A DNA stretch of 64,000 nt from Phycisphaerae bacterium (GCA_026004655.1 BPJO01000013.1:40383-104382), one strand, 5' to 3'. Shown: positions 18,907 through 29,327, counted from the stretch's first letter. Notes: a model not told the origin generated them from the letters alone. Numbers and translations: made by a program.

Positions 18907-20130
18907 TTACTGATCCAAAAGAAGTACTTCCGTCGGAATGACCCGGAAGACTTCTTCTGTGCTGGTCAATCCACGGGCGACTTTCAAGAGAGCGGCTTGT
19001 CGAAACTCCAGCATTCCCTGCGAGATTGCATGATCTCGGATCTCTTTGGCACTGCGTCCTTCGGCAATCATGCTGCGTATATCGCGATTGATCGCCATCA
19101 ACTCATAAACTCCCGTTCGACCTGTATATCCGGTCATCTGATTGCTCTGGGCCGGTTTCGGTGCATAGAGTTTTTTGCCTTCCTCGGGCGATAAATACTT
19201 TTGTACCTCGGCAAACGTGTCCGGGGCGCAGGAAATATCAAACTCAAGTCGGTTATCCGGGTCCAGGGTTCGAACCAGCCTCTGGGAGACAATCCCCCGA
19301 AGGGCAACGGAAAGAAAGTGATTCGGCACCCCGTAAGCCCGCATGGACTGAATACCCGCAGCCGCAGTGGGTGCGTGCAAAGTGGCGAGCACCAAAATCC
19401 CGGAGTTCGCGGCGTGGGTCGCTACACGAGCGGTCTCTTCATCCCGAATCTCCCCGATCATGATGATATCAGGACTCTGTCGAAGGATACTTCGGAGCAT
19501 CTCCGCAAAGTTCATTCCGATATGAGGATTGACCTGTGACTGTCGGAGCCCTTCGACCGCGTATTCGATCGGGTCCTCGATCGTATTGATCTTCTTCTTC
19601 CCGTCGTTCAACTCGATCAGCGTCGCATAAAGAGTGCTGGTTTTACCCGAACCAGTCGGCCCTGTGATCAGAATCAACCCTCCTGGGCTCCCGATCATCT
19701 GCCGATACTCCTGCAACTGGGAGGTTTCCATCCCCAGCTTTTCGAGTTGTAGAAGTGCGTGATTGCGAACCAACAGGCGAATAGCCATGTCTTCGCCGTA
19801 CATGGTGGGAATGGTGTTGATCCGAAGGTCAACACTGTCGCCTTCATCATTTTTATAAATCCATCGTCCGTCAGCAGGACGACGACGGTCATTGAGATCC
19901 ATGCCCGCCATGTTGCGGATATGGGTGAGAATACGCTTGCCGTTTTCCGGGGTTTCGACGCTAATCGGTAGAACAATACCTAGATGTCGGACCATCACGG
20001 CCAGGTGTTGCTCGTTGCTGAGAAGAAACAGGTCACTAGCACCCATTTCCACGGCATGGTCGATCAATCGTTGGATCGCTTTTTCCGGGGGCAATTTACT
20101 GACATCAATCATCAAGGGTTTGGAACTCAT
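18907..20130 (-). CDS. GspE/PilB-family secretion ATPase
   Basis: Walker A ILITGPTGSGKTSTLYATL; IEDPIEYAVEGLRQSQVNPHIGMNFAEMLRSILRQSPDIIMIGEIRDEETARVATHAANSGILVLATLHA. Confidence 0.92.
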   Translation of the reverse strand: MSSKPLMIDVSKLPPEKAIQRLIDHAVEMGASDLFLLSNEQHLAVMVRHLGIVLPISVETPENGKRILTHIRNMAGMDLNDRRRPADGRWIYKNDEGDSVDLRINTIPTMYGEDMAIRLLVRNHALLQLEKLGMETSQLQEYRQMIGSPGGLILITGPTGSGKTSTLYATLIELNDGKKKINTIEDPIEYAVEGLRQSQVNPHIGMNFAEMLRSILRQSPDIIMIGEIRDEETARVATHAANSGILVLATLHAPTAAAGIQSMRAYGVPNHFLSVALRGIVSQRLVRTLDPDNRLEFDISCAPDTFAEVQKYLSPEEGKKLYAPKPAQSNQMTGYTGRTGVYELMAINRDIRSMIAEGRSAKEIRDHAISQGMLEFRQAALLKVARGLTSTEEVFRVIPTEVLLLDQ

Positions 20131-20486
20131 TGAGCACCTCCCGCCGCCGTGCGGGCTTCTTGTTCGGTTTCACACAGGGGAACTACTTTTCCGACTTTGA
20201 GTAAATCCAGGACCTGTTTGACCGACGGTTGAATACGATACACCGCCAATCCACCACCACCTTCTTTGAAGCTTTTAGACGTGGCAATCAACCATCCGAT
20301 CGCACTGGAATCAATGTAAGGGACGTTTCCGAAATCCAAAAGCACGCGGAACGTCTTCCAAGAAGGACCCAACAAGCCCTCGATCGGATTTTTCCCGTCT
20401 GGTGGGAAATCAGTTGCCGTAATGCTGCCTTCAATGACAAGTTTGACGTAACCGTCCCTTTCGATACCACCCAAAGCAATTTTCAT
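20127..20486 (-). CDS. STAS-domain (anti-sigma factor antagonist-like) protein
   Basis: VLLDFGNVPYIDSSAIGWLIATSKSFKEGGGGLAVYRIQPSVKQVLDLLKVGKVVPL; ATGA overlap with downstream ATPase. Confidence 0.88.
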   Translation of the reverse strand: MKIALGGIERDGYVKLVIEGSITATDFPPDGKNPIEGLLGPSWKTFRVLLDFGNVPYIDSSAIGWLIATSKSFKEGGGGLAVYRIQPSVKQVLDLLKVGKVVPLCETEQEARTAAGGAQ

Positions 20487-20567
20487 AAGCTGTCGTCCGC
20501 AAGAGTTAAAATGTGTTATCCGCGACGACAGTTTAACCTCCGATGCGTCAATGCCAAACAAACTTTC

Positions 20568-21107
20568 TTACGCTCGCAATCGTTGGATAAACTTTCCGAA
20601 ACCGGTCGTCTGGGCCTTGAGACGGTCTTCGATGGCAGGATCGGTTATTTGGCCTGAGTCGTTCAGTTTTCCGTTGATTCCCGGAATAAAAACCCGATCG
20701 GGGTAAATATGGGCGTTGCGGTACGAAAAAATATGCTGCAGCTGTTCGACCGCGCGTAGCGCTCCCCAGGTCCCGGCAGCCTCGCCTGTGAACGCGACGG
20801 GTTTCTGTTCAAAAGATTCGGGAAATTTGAGCATGTCAATGAAGTATTTCAAAACCCCCGGAAATGAACCGTTGTACTCCGGGGTAACCACATGCAACCC
20901 GTGAGCATCCAGAACCCGCTGTTGAACCTTCAACCATGGCTCGGGTTTTTTCGCATAACTGGCAGGATCAAAAATCTCAACAGGCATCTCCGACAATGAA
21001 TAAATACCTGCATCCAATCCGGAAGAGGCGTAATAGCCTCTCAGTATCTGAGAAATTTTTAGCGCATTGGCTCCCGGACGGTTGGTACCGGAAATGATCA
21101 GTATCAT
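20568..21107 (-). CDS. NADPH-dependent FMN reductase-like protein
   Basis: MILIISGTNRPGANALKI; VTPEYNGSFPGVLKYFIDML; AFTGEAAGTWGALRAVEQL; AAGGAG upstream. Confidence 0.88.
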   Translation of the reverse strand: MILIISGTNRPGANALKISQILRGYYASSGLDAGIYSLSEMPVEIFDPASYAKKPEPWLKVQQRVLDAHGLHVVTPEYNGSFPGVLKYFIDMLKFPESFEQKPVAFTGEAAGTWGALRAVEQLQHIFSYRNAHIYPDRVFIPGINGKLNDSGQITDPAIEDRLKAQTTGFGKFIQRLRA

Positions 21108-21172
21108 ATCACTCCTTGCTATTTAAGTTGCCGACGGAATGCTAGGCAAGGAGTTGAAGAATGAAAAGGGGG

Positions 21173-22747
21173 TCATGATTCGAGTCCCCTACCGGAAGTT
21201 TCAACACGTTGTTCGAAAGATCCGATGGGCCCGAATCGAAAATAATCTATGTCGGCATATTCTTCAGCCTGCACCGAAGGACCACGTACGAAAAGTCCGA
21301 CTTTAGCGCCGATCCAATGTCCCTCGGAAGCTTGAAAAGGCGTACCCATAACAGTTTCGGACGGGAGATCGTCAAAACCGAAAGAAAAAACGCAATTTCC
21401 TCCCGATTCGACACTGACTTTAAGCACAGCCTCTGCGGATCGGATCTGACGGGTATGAATGACCCGATCGTCCACTCGATAAACCAACTGATGACACTCT
21501 CCGGTCTTTGCAATCACCAACGCCGCATGAGAACGACCCATCACGGTCAATCCTGCCTCAGTGCCGCAGGTTTTGGCCTGTAATGAAATACGGGTTTCTA
21601 CCGTAAAACAACGGGTAGGGAACTTTTGGAGCAACAGATTGGGTTGGAATCTTAGTTGTGGCTGGGCTTGTTGTGCGTATAGCCTCAACCACCCCTTTCT
21701 TGCGGACAATGATGCCCAATCCGGTCGGTGGTTGGCATGCCATTGCCACTGCAAACCCAACACGGGTGAATTAAACTCGTCACTGGTTTCCGGAATGACT
21801 ATTTCTTTTCCAGGGATCGGTTTAACGTGATGTAAAACCGGTTCCCCGATACCATTACCGTCTTGATCGATCCCGGTCATAGGCCAGCCGTCTTTCCATT
21901 CGACCGGTTGGAGGTGCACGATCCTTCCATAAACCCCGACATCCTGAAAATGCAAAAACCACCACCGTCCGTCCGGGGTGTCCACATACGCACCTTGGTG
22001 CGGACCATTAATAGGGGTTTTTCCTTGTTCCAGAACCACCTTTTCCTCATAAGGCCCCCACACGTCACGCGCTCGCAATATCAGTTGCCAACCCGTGGCC
22101 ACCCCCCCAGCCGGGGCAGCAATGTAATAGTACCCGTCTTTTTTCATGAACTTGGGACCTTCACACGTCGGGTGACGTTCCGGTTGATCAAAAACAACTC
22201 TGCCTTGCCCGATCAATTGTCGGGCGTCGGGGGTCATCTCGACCACTCTCAAACGGTGCTTGATCCCACAACGGGAGTTGGCGTAAGCGTGCACTAAATA
22301 CGCTTTTCCGTCCTCATCCCAAAGCGGGCATGGATCGATGAACCCCTTGCCTTCCAGCAATAACCAGGGTTCAGACCATTGACCGCGTGGATCGGTCGCG
22401 GTCGTGACGTAAATGCCCTCATCGGGAAGTGGAAAAAAGATCCAGAAAAGTCCTGCATGCTTACGAATCGCTGGCGCCCATACTCCGCAACCGGGCTGAA
22501 CCGTGTGAAACACCCCCCTCGGATCAGGATTGTTCTGAATCGCGTAATTGACCAGCTTCCAGTTCACCAAATCCCGGGAATGCAAAATCGGCAATCCCGG
22601 TGTGCAATTAAAACTCGAAGCAGTCATCCAAAAATCGTCTCCGTCCCGGATGGCGTCGGGATCGGAATAGTCGGCATACAGTACCGGATTTCGATACGTG
22701 CCGTCTTGTTGATCTGGAACCCAGGGATAGTTGTAATCACAAATCAT
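21173..22747 (-). CDS. Glycoside hydrolase family 43 protein (beta-xylosidase/arabinosidase type)
   Basis: YRNPVLYADYSDPDAIRDGDDFWMTASSFNCTPGLPILHSRDLVNW; VWAPAIRKHAGLFWIFFP; CEGPKFMKKDGYYYI; start at MICDYNYPW. Confidence 0.9.
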   Translation of the reverse strand: MICDYNYPWVPDQQDGTYRNPVLYADYSDPDAIRDGDDFWMTASSFNCTPGLPILHSRDLVNWKLVNYAIQNNPDPRGVFHTVQPGCGVWAPAIRKHAGLFWIFFPLPDEGIYVTTATDPRGQWSEPWLLLEGKGFIDPCPLWDEDGKAYLVHAYANSRCGIKHRLRVVEMTPDARQLIGQGRVVFDQPERHPTCEGPKFMKKDGYYYIAAPAGGVATGWQLILRARDVWGPYEEKVVLEQGKTPINGPHQGAYVDTPDGRWWFLHFQDVGVYGRIVHLQPVEWKDGWPMTGIDQDGNGIGEPVLHHVKPIPGKEIVIPETSDEFNSPVLGLQWQWHANHRPDWASLSARKGWLRLYAQQAQPQLRFQPNLLLQKFPTRCFTVETRISLQAKTCGTEAGLTVMGRSHAALVIAKTGECHQLVYRVDDRVIHTRQIRSAEAVLKVSVESGGNCVFSFGFDDLPSETVMGTPFQASEGHWIGAKVGLFVRGPSVQAEEYADIDYFRFGPIGSFEQRVETSGRGLES

Positions 22748-22878
22748 GTTTTTGTCTTGACCCGCCGAAATATACCTAGCCTTCGCATCGATCACACCGA
22801 TGAATTCGCGTCGAAAGCTTTCACTTTTGCGTCAGTCCATCAGGTCCTTCCAACTGTCGTTCAAAATTAAAAACTTTT

Positions 22879-22907
22879 GACTCTAACGTAAGAATCTGTT
22901 ACGAGTC
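22879..22907. promoter_or_regulatory. Imperfect inverted repeat, possible operator
   Basis: GACTC-TAAC-N10-GTTA-C-GAGTC between the divergent GH43 and membrane-protein genes. Confidence 0.3.
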
Positions 22908-22959
22908 TTTATGAAGTACGAACGATTTCGTATGGGAAATGTCTTCCCGGCATTTTCAC

Positions 22960-22976
22960 TCAGGTCTAAGACCTGA
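22960..22976 (+). promoter_or_regulatory. 7-bp hairpin followed by T-rich stretch in the leader of the next + gene
   Basis: TCAGGTC TAA GACCTGA followed by TCTTTTATTTT. Confidence 0.4.
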
Positions 22977-23022
22977 TCTTTTATTTTCTTCAGTTAGGGG
23001 GAGAAAGTGGGATCAAACAATC

Positions 23023-23991
23023 ATGTCAGTTAACAACGATTTTCATGGGGATACCCCTGTAGCCACATCAACAGTGCAGGGCAAAAATAGAGACGCGATT
23101 TTTGTTATGGGCAATGTGATGGGAGCCGTTGGAATCGTCTTCGGCTTGTTGGCCTGTTTAGTAGCCTTTATTCCCGTGATAGGCGTGGCGGCTATTCCCT
23201 TTACGATACTTTGCTTCTTACTCTCATTCACTGGCGCTGCGATCCTCTTTTTTGGTCGAAGAGCTTGGCCGATTGTTCCCGGAATCGGGATCGGGTTTGC
23301 GGTACTGGCGATCATCATTCTGATTTTGGTCAACGTACTGTTTGTTTCTGCTGTAGCTAGTAATATTGATGGTACGAAAAACACGGCCTACACCCGGTCT
23401 TTAAATGAATCACCGGATGATGACTCCTCGAGCCTTCTTAATAGATCGAATCGTTCCAACACTTCGCCCGTCAATCCCTGGCAACAACAGCGGGATTTTG
23501 TCGCCCAACAGGCAACCGAACGACTAAAACGGTCACAAGGTCTAAACTCTCCCATGATCGAACAAAGTGGGGCAGTAAACGCCAAACCTCAACCGACTCA
23601 AGAAAACCACCTTTCCGTGGAACGTCTGAGACGCTTGAGTATGGCAATCGCTTTGCTGAGCTACACCAATCCAAAAGATGCGTTGAGTATCGAGAATTTG
23701 AAAAAAGCGGGGTTGGACGATCAGGATGCTCGCTCGGTTTATTCAAGTGAAAGTATGTGGGTACACAAGGGTCTAACCGCCGAAGAAGCCGCCAATGCCG
23801 AGTACGGCATGGTTCTGGCTTATGATCCGGGGAGTTATAAATCCAAAGGACTCGTCACCGTTCTTTACGGACGTGGCCAAGCCGATGCCATCGACCGTTC
23901 TCTTTTCGAAATTGATTTCAATCGAGCCGCTGAACAGGCCAAACGAAACGGAAAAAGTACCCTGGCCGATTTTTCACTGCCCAAACCGTAA
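23023..23991 (+). CDS. Membrane protein (DUF4190-like N-terminal TMs) of unknown function
   Basis: GNVMGAVGIVFGLLACLVAFIPVIGVAAIPFTILCFLLSFTGAAILFFGRRAWPIVPGIGIGFAVLAIIILILVNVL; SD GGGGGAGAAAG upstream of ATG 23023. Confidence 0.65.
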   Translation: MSVNNDFHGDTPVATSTVQGKNRDAIFVMGNVMGAVGIVFGLLACLVAFIPVIGVAAIPFTILCFLLSFTGAAILFFGRRAWPIVPGIGIGFAVLAIIILILVNVLFVSAVASNIDGTKNTAYTRSLNESPDDDSSSLLNRSNRSNTSPVNPWQQQRDFVAQQATERLKRSQGLNSPMIEQSGAVNAKPQPTQENHLSVERLRRLSMAIALLSYTNPKDALSIENLKKAGLDDQDARSVYSSESMWVHKGLTAEEAANAEYGMVLAYDPGSYKSKGLVTVLYGRGQADAIDRSLFEIDFNRAAEQAKRNGKSTLADFSLPKP

Positions 23992-24111
23992 CATTTGGGC
24001 ATTTATTATTCTCATGATCGAGTTCCGTATCTTTTTTTTGTATAGGCGTTTCCCATCTGACCCGAATTAAATCCTGATCCCGATTTAGGGATTTTACATC
24101 GAGGTAAACTC

Positions 24112-26514
24112 GTGCACACCTTCTCTAAACACATAACCGTTCCTGCGGTCTTCCGATTTTTTTTGATAAGCTTGTTCACCCACACAATGGTGTTGGCCGA
24201 ATCTGACACGATCCGTTCAGAGATCGCTGCCCCTGCACCCACTCGAAACACTCAATACGTAATTTCACCTAGGGGACATCGGGTGGCAACCGTAGACATG
24301 AAAGGGAGTCGGTTTTTCGTTGAGGTGGATGGAAAGTCTGGTCCTCTTGTCGACGAAGTGCTCCCGGTTTGTGTCCAAGTGGGTGATAGCAACATCAGTC
24401 CTGAGGACCGTCGAAGTGGTTACAAGCCTGAAAAGAGGATTGTTTGGCAAGGCTCCGTCATTTTCAGTCAAGACGGGAGTCATTTTGCTTATGCTGCACG
24501 TATCGCGCAGGAGACGATTCTATATCTGAACCATCAGGAGATAATTCGGGTTCCGGTGTCCGACAATAGCAGTAGACCTGCGATCCGACGAGTTTCATTT
24601 ACCCCCGACAACCAGTTGATCTACACTAAATCGGCAAAATATGACAATATTCTGGTGATCGGCAAGTTCGAAAGCCCGCCATTTTCGGGAGATGCTTGGC
24701 CGACCTTTAGTCGTGACGGTAAACGATTTGCTTTTTATGCCAGTACTCCTCAAGGATTACGCTCCGGATTTTTGGTCGTGGATGGTCAAGATCAGCGTTA
24801 TGTCGCTGACGTCGTTAAGTTTACCCCGGACGGTCAACGGTTACTGACTCACCGAAACATTCGTGGTTATGAAGCCTATGGTCAGCCTCAACTGTGTCTC
24901 GAAGCCAACCCCTTCATTAATATCCGAACGGAGAAGTATTTTATTTCAGATACGGGCCTAATTGTTGCTGTGGGCGTTGGTCGAAAGGGGCCTTGTCTTT
25001 GGGTGATGGGAGATCACTTTGATCTCGGGTCAGGACGTTTACAGGAACTGGTTTTCAGTCCCGACGGTAAACGTTGGGCTGCACGGATCAATAATGGTCA
25101 GCGCGAATATGTTCTGGTGGACGGAAAACCCGGTCGGGAATATGACCGGATCCGAGATATGACCTGGTCTGGAGATTCTACCCGATTGTTCTATGCCGGA
25201 TATGTGAAGGACAATTCTTTTGGGGTCATTCATACGCCTGAGGGTGAAATCGAATCCGAGGAAGGAGTGGAAGGAATTGAAACCGTGGTCTCCGGGGGAT
25301 CTGATTTCCCGAGCTTTGCCTACGTGGTTCGTAATCGAGAACGTCAATGGGTCGTTTTTGAAAACCACAAAGGACCCGAAGGACTAGATATTGAACAGTT
25401 GACGATCGATCCGAGATCGAATCGCTACGCGTATCTGCATCATTCCCGCGAGCAAGGTTGGCGAGTTCTTGTGGATGGCAAGGCACTCTCTATCCCGCCA
25501 GCATATTATCAGCAGAATCTTCTATTATTCAGTCCTGATGGTAAAGGATTGGCTTATGTGGGGGAGACCGATCGTCGGCTGGGTCTGGTGTTGAATGAAC
25601 AATTTTTTCCATTACAGGAAAATGAAAGTCGTCCTCAATTGAAAGGATTTCTACCGAACGGTCAGGCCATCGTCTGGACTGTATTTGCTCATTCGGACAA
25701 TGAGGAGATTACACGCTGGTATATTAACGATCAAAAGGTTGCTACTTTCGGTCGCATCCGTGGTCTTGAGATGTCTGACACTCAGGAGCACAGCATCGGA
25801 CCGGACGGGGAATTGGTTATTCTTGGTCCGACTTTGAACGGCGAGCAAGGTGGGTTAAAACGTGTCATTATCCCTCCGGGTCAACACATTCGTAACGGCC
25901 TGTCGACCTCTCAGCCGCCGGTGCCGGATCGCTCAGTACCCACTGACGTAGAAAAACCACCCACCGGTAACTCGTCGTCCCCCCAAAAACCTTCATCCGA
26001 ATCGTCGTCATCGGACGCTCCGATTCATGGTCCTGGATCACCCTCGAACATCTTGAATCCTGAACAGGTGGAACTTCATGGGTTGAAACTCGGTCTTTCT
26101 CCGGAAGAATTTCAGAAAGCGGGCAAGCAGTCGTTTCCTCAGACCCGTTATGACCCCGCCAGGACTCCCGAACGCCTCCAGCTGACCAATTCCGCAACCC
26201 GCGAAGAACTCATCGCCATGATGAACCAGGACAATCGGGTGTTTATGATCCGTTACTTTAAACTGTACGGGATGGGTGAAGAAAAAGCAGCACTTCAAGC
26301 ACTGACCGACCGATTCGGTCCTCCCATCACGGATAGCGGAGAAGTCATCAACCCTCGTGGATGGAAAGTCCGGACATTTCAATGGACCAAGGGCAATCCG
26401 GTAAAGGACGGGGTCGTAACCGGTGAGATTATCACCGCTAAAGACGGAGCCATTTTAGGAATTACCCTGCAACTGCCCGGGAATCACAGGTTGTTCAAAC
26501 CGAACCCACAATAA
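24112..26514 (+). CDS. Secreted WD40-like/PD40 beta-propeller protein of unknown function
   Basis: N-terminal signal-like hydrophobic stretch; repeated FSPDGK/FSRDGKRFAFYA/VDGK motifs; Pro/Ser-rich linker to a C-terminal domain; GTG start. Confidence 0.65.
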   Translation: MHTFSKHITVPAVFRFFLISLFTHTMVLAESDTIRSEIAAPAPTRNTQYVISPRGHRVATVDMKGSRFFVEVDGKSGPLVDEVLPVCVQVGDSNISPEDRRSGYKPEKRIVWQGSVIFSQDGSHFAYAARIAQETILYLNHQEIIRVPVSDNSSRPAIRRVSFTPDNQLIYTKSAKYDNILVIGKFESPPFSGDAWPTFSRDGKRFAFYASTPQGLRSGFLVVDGQDQRYVADVVKFTPDGQRLLTHRNIRGYEAYGQPQLCLEANPFINIRTEKYFISDTGLIVAVGVGRKGPCLWVMGDHFDLGSGRLQELVFSPDGKRWAARINNGQREYVLVDGKPGREYDRIRDMTWSGDSTRLFYAGYVKDNSFGVIHTPEGEIESEEGVEGIETVVSGGSDFPSFAYVVRNRERQWVVFENHKGPEGLDIEQLTIDPRSNRYAYLHHSREQGWRVLVDGKALSIPPAYYQQNLLLFSPDGKGLAYVGETDRRLGLVLNEQFFPLQENESRPQLKGFLPNGQAIVWTVFAHSDNEEITRWYINDQKVATFGRIRGLEMSDTQEHSIGPDGELVILGPTLNGEQGGLKRVIIPPGQHIRNGLSTSQPPVPDRSVPTDVEKPPTGNSSSPQKPSSESSSSDAPIHGPGSPSNILNPEQVELHGLKLGLSPEEFQKAGKQSFPQTRYDPARTPERLQLTNSATREELIAMMNQDNRVFMIRYFKLYGMGEEKAALQALTDRFGPPITDSGEVINPRGWKVRTFQWTKGNPVKDGVVTGEIITAKDGAILGITLQLPGNHRLFKPNPQ

Positions 26515-26806
26515 CCCGCAGACGATACCCTCGAGTTCCAGAAATTTGTTCTACGACAGTCTGGCCATTTCGGGTAGTCGTTTATTTGTATCCGAAAATT
26601 GCGGTATCGGATTGATTTTGCCCTTTTGAGACTTTCTTGATCGCACTGATTATCCGGAACAATTGATAAAAAAATTGGCTAAAAGAATAATTCGCTAGAC
26701 CCGGCGTTTTGAAGGTGGCCCGGACCGATTTCGTAACCAGGTCCAGGGTATGAATGTCTGCTGACCAGTGATGTACGGTGCATGATATGGTTTTTCGAGG
26801 CGAAAT

Positions 26807-27736
26807 ATGCGAATCGTTCTTTTTCTGATCGCTATCCTGGGTTTATGGGGTGTTGTCAGCGCACAAACCAACGTATCCGGTCACTTAATCCACGACGGTG
26901 TGAGTCGCTCGTATATCACTCATTTGCCGCCGAGTTGGTCAGCTGATCAATCCGTTCCTCTAGTAGTTGCTTTACACCCTTCCTTTAGTTCAGGGGCAAG
27001 TTTTCAGTCTTCGTCGGGGTGGGATCAGAAATCTGACCAGGAGGGATTTATTGTTGTGTATCCGACCGGTGGCAAAAGTGTCGGATCTGGAACGAGTTAT
27101 GCCTGGAACAGTTATGATTTTTCGGGAAGTGCACCGGACGATCTGGGATTTTTGGTCAGTCTGATCAATCAACTATCTTCTGATTACAATGTTGACACAA
27201 ATCGGGTGTATATGACCGGGTTTTCGAACGGGGCCATGATGACAAACACGTTCGCCTCTGCCCATGCGGATAAAGTCACAGCCATCGCGCCTGTTTCCGG
27301 GGGTTGGATTACTGCTTACGGCGGAGACGAGTCGGACCTCCAGCCCAACCGGCCCGTCCCGGTCTGGATCTGGCGGGGAGAGAATGAAGACTTCACGACT
27401 GGGTCGCCGGGTTCGGCCATGCCCCGGGATCAACAGGATCAGGCGCAGTTGGCGTTTTGGAAGAATCATAACCAAGCAACCCTGAGTACGACTGTACAAG
27501 AGTACCTGTCTTATGGAATACTGCCTCGTCTCTACACGACGCAGATTCATGTCGGAAATGCACCCGTCTGGTTTACGGAAGTTTCTGGGACAGCACACCA
27601 GTACCAACCCGGAGCTGCGGATTTGATCTGGGATCGTTTTTTCTCACAGATTGTCCCAGAACCTGCCGGGGTTTTATGGGGGTGGGCTGGTTTATCATTG
27701 TTGTGTTCTTTTGCCCTTCGTCGACGTTTCAGCTGA
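26807..27736 (+). CDS. Secreted PHB-depolymerase/feruloyl-esterase-like hydrolase with PEP-CTERM tail
   Basis: SVPLVVALHPSFSSG; VYPTGGKSVGSGTSYAWNSYDFSG; VYMTGFSNGAMMTNTFA; C-term VPEPAGVLWGWAGLSLLCSFALRRRF. Confidence 0.85.
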   Translation: MRIVLFLIAILGLWGVVSAQTNVSGHLIHDGVSRSYITHLPPSWSADQSVPLVVALHPSFSSGASFQSSSGWDQKSDQEGFIVVYPTGGKSVGSGTSYAWNSYDFSGSAPDDLGFLVSLINQLSSDYNVDTNRVYMTGFSNGAMMTNTFASAHADKVTAIAPVSGGWITAYGGDESDLQPNRPVPVWIWRGENEDFTTGSPGSAMPRDQQDQAQLAFWKNHNQATLSTTVQEYLSYGILPRLYTTQIHVGNAPVWFTEVSGTAHQYQPGAADLIWDRFFSQIVPEPAGVLWGWAGLSLLCSFALRRRFS

Positions 27737-27834
27737 TGAGTCTTTGATTCCCGGTCCACGGGTGAGAATCACTCGGCTTTACATATCTTATCCGGACATT
27801 ACTTTTATCGGGTGTTCGTTTCAGGAGGACGCCT

Positions 27835-29223
27835 TTGAACATCCGACCGACGACCGGTGATTCATCATGGTTTGTCCATGATCGTTTCGGGTTATTCATT
27901 CATTGGGGATTGTACGCCTTACCCGCACGTCACGAATGGGTCAAATCCCGGGAGAAGATGTCTGATGAGCAGTATGACCTCTATTTCAAGTACTTTGAAC
28001 CCGATCTGTACGACCCCGACCAGTGGGCTCAGATCGCTTATGACGCGGGAATGAAGTACTTTGTCATTACGACCAAACACCATGAAGGGTTTTGCTTGTG
28101 GGACAGTCGATATACGAATTACAAAAGCACCCAAGCCCCCCACTGCCGACGTGATCTGCTGACTCCGATGGTTAAAGCATTTCGGGACAAGGGTTTAAGG
28201 GTGGGCTTTTATCATTCCCTGATCGACTGGCATCACCCGGATTATTGGATCGACAATCGCAATCACCCTCAGCGAGATTTGGTCGCTGCGCTTGGGAAGT
28301 TAGATCCGATGATTGGGAATGTTGAGAACGAGCCCAAGCTTTCTCGTAGAGATTCTAACCCTAACCAGGGTCGGGATCAGTCACGATACGCTCGTTATTT
28401 GCACGATCAAGTCCGTGAGTTGCTGACCGAGTTCGGACGAATTGATATCCTTTGGTTTGATTTTTCGTTTCCACCTGCTCCCGGACAAGATCGACGGGAC
28501 TTTTCGATCGGAAAAGGAAGAGAAGCCTGGGAAAGCGAGAAGCTGTTAGCCATGATTCGCCAGCTCCAACCTCAGGTATTACTGGACAACCGTCTGGATC
28601 TTCCTGATCTGGAATCGAGCTGGGATTTTGCGACCCCGGAACAGGCCCAACCCCTGGAATGGGTCCGAGTGAATGGGACACGTGTTGTCTGGGAGGCTTG
28701 TCAGACCTTTAGCGGGTCATGGGGATATCATCGAGACGAACAATCCTGGAGATCGACCGATGAGCTGATCCGAACCCTGATCGACTGTGTGAGCAAAGGA
28801 GGCAATCTGCTTTTGAACGTGGGACCGACCGGTCGAGGGGAGTTCGACGCCAGGGCGATAGAACGTCTCAAAGGTATCGGAGAATGGATGAAACGACACT
28901 CCCGAAGCATTTACGGCTGTACCGAAGCCCCCCCGGAGTTTGTTTGTCCTCGCGACTGTCGTCTGACTTACAACCCTGATCGCCAACGAGTCTACATTCA
29001 TTTGTTTGCGTATCCGTACAAATACCTCCACTTGGAAGGTTCGTTCGTTTCGCGGATCGAATACGCCCAGTTCCTGCACGATGCCAGCGAGATCCGAATC
29101 GGGTTGGATTCTTGGCACGCCGATCAGATCGGAACCGCTGATCAGAGAATCAGCCTCAATCTTCCGCAGGTTAAACCGGACGTTGCCGTTCCGGTCATCG
29201 AGGTGGGGTTAAAGTCGTCTTGA
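27835..29223 (+). CDS. Alpha-L-fucosidase (GH29)
   Basis: [71 protein letters not shown] start after AGGAGG. Confidence 0.93.
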   Translation: MNIRPTTGDSSWFVHDRFGLFIHWGLYALPARHEWVKSREKMSDEQYDLYFKYFEPDLYDPDQWAQIAYDAGMKYFVITTKHHEGFCLWDSRYTNYKSTQAPHCRRDLLTPMVKAFRDKGLRVGFYHSLIDWHHPDYWIDNRNHPQRDLVAALGKLDPMIGNVENEPKLSRRDSNPNQGRDQSRYARYLHDQVRELLTEFGRIDILWFDFSFPPAPGQDRRDFSIGKGREAWESEKLLAMIRQLQPQVLLDNRLDLPDLESSWDFATPEQAQPLEWVRVNGTRVVWEACQTFSGSWGYHRDEQSWRSTDELIRTLIDCVSKGGNLLLNVGPTGRGEFDARAIERLKGIGEWMKRHSRSIYGCTEAPPEFVCPRDCRLTYNPDRQRVYIHLFAYPYKYLHLEGSFVSRIEYAQFLHDASEIRIGLDSWHADQIGTADQRISLNLPQVKPDVAVPVIEVGLKSS

Positions 29224-29327
29224 TGGATTTGACCCATCGGGTGGATCCGACAAATAGTTTTGCCGATCCGACCGATGGACCCTTTGGTTTGATTATGCAT
29301 GATCCGGCGTTCACAAGGAGTGACCGG

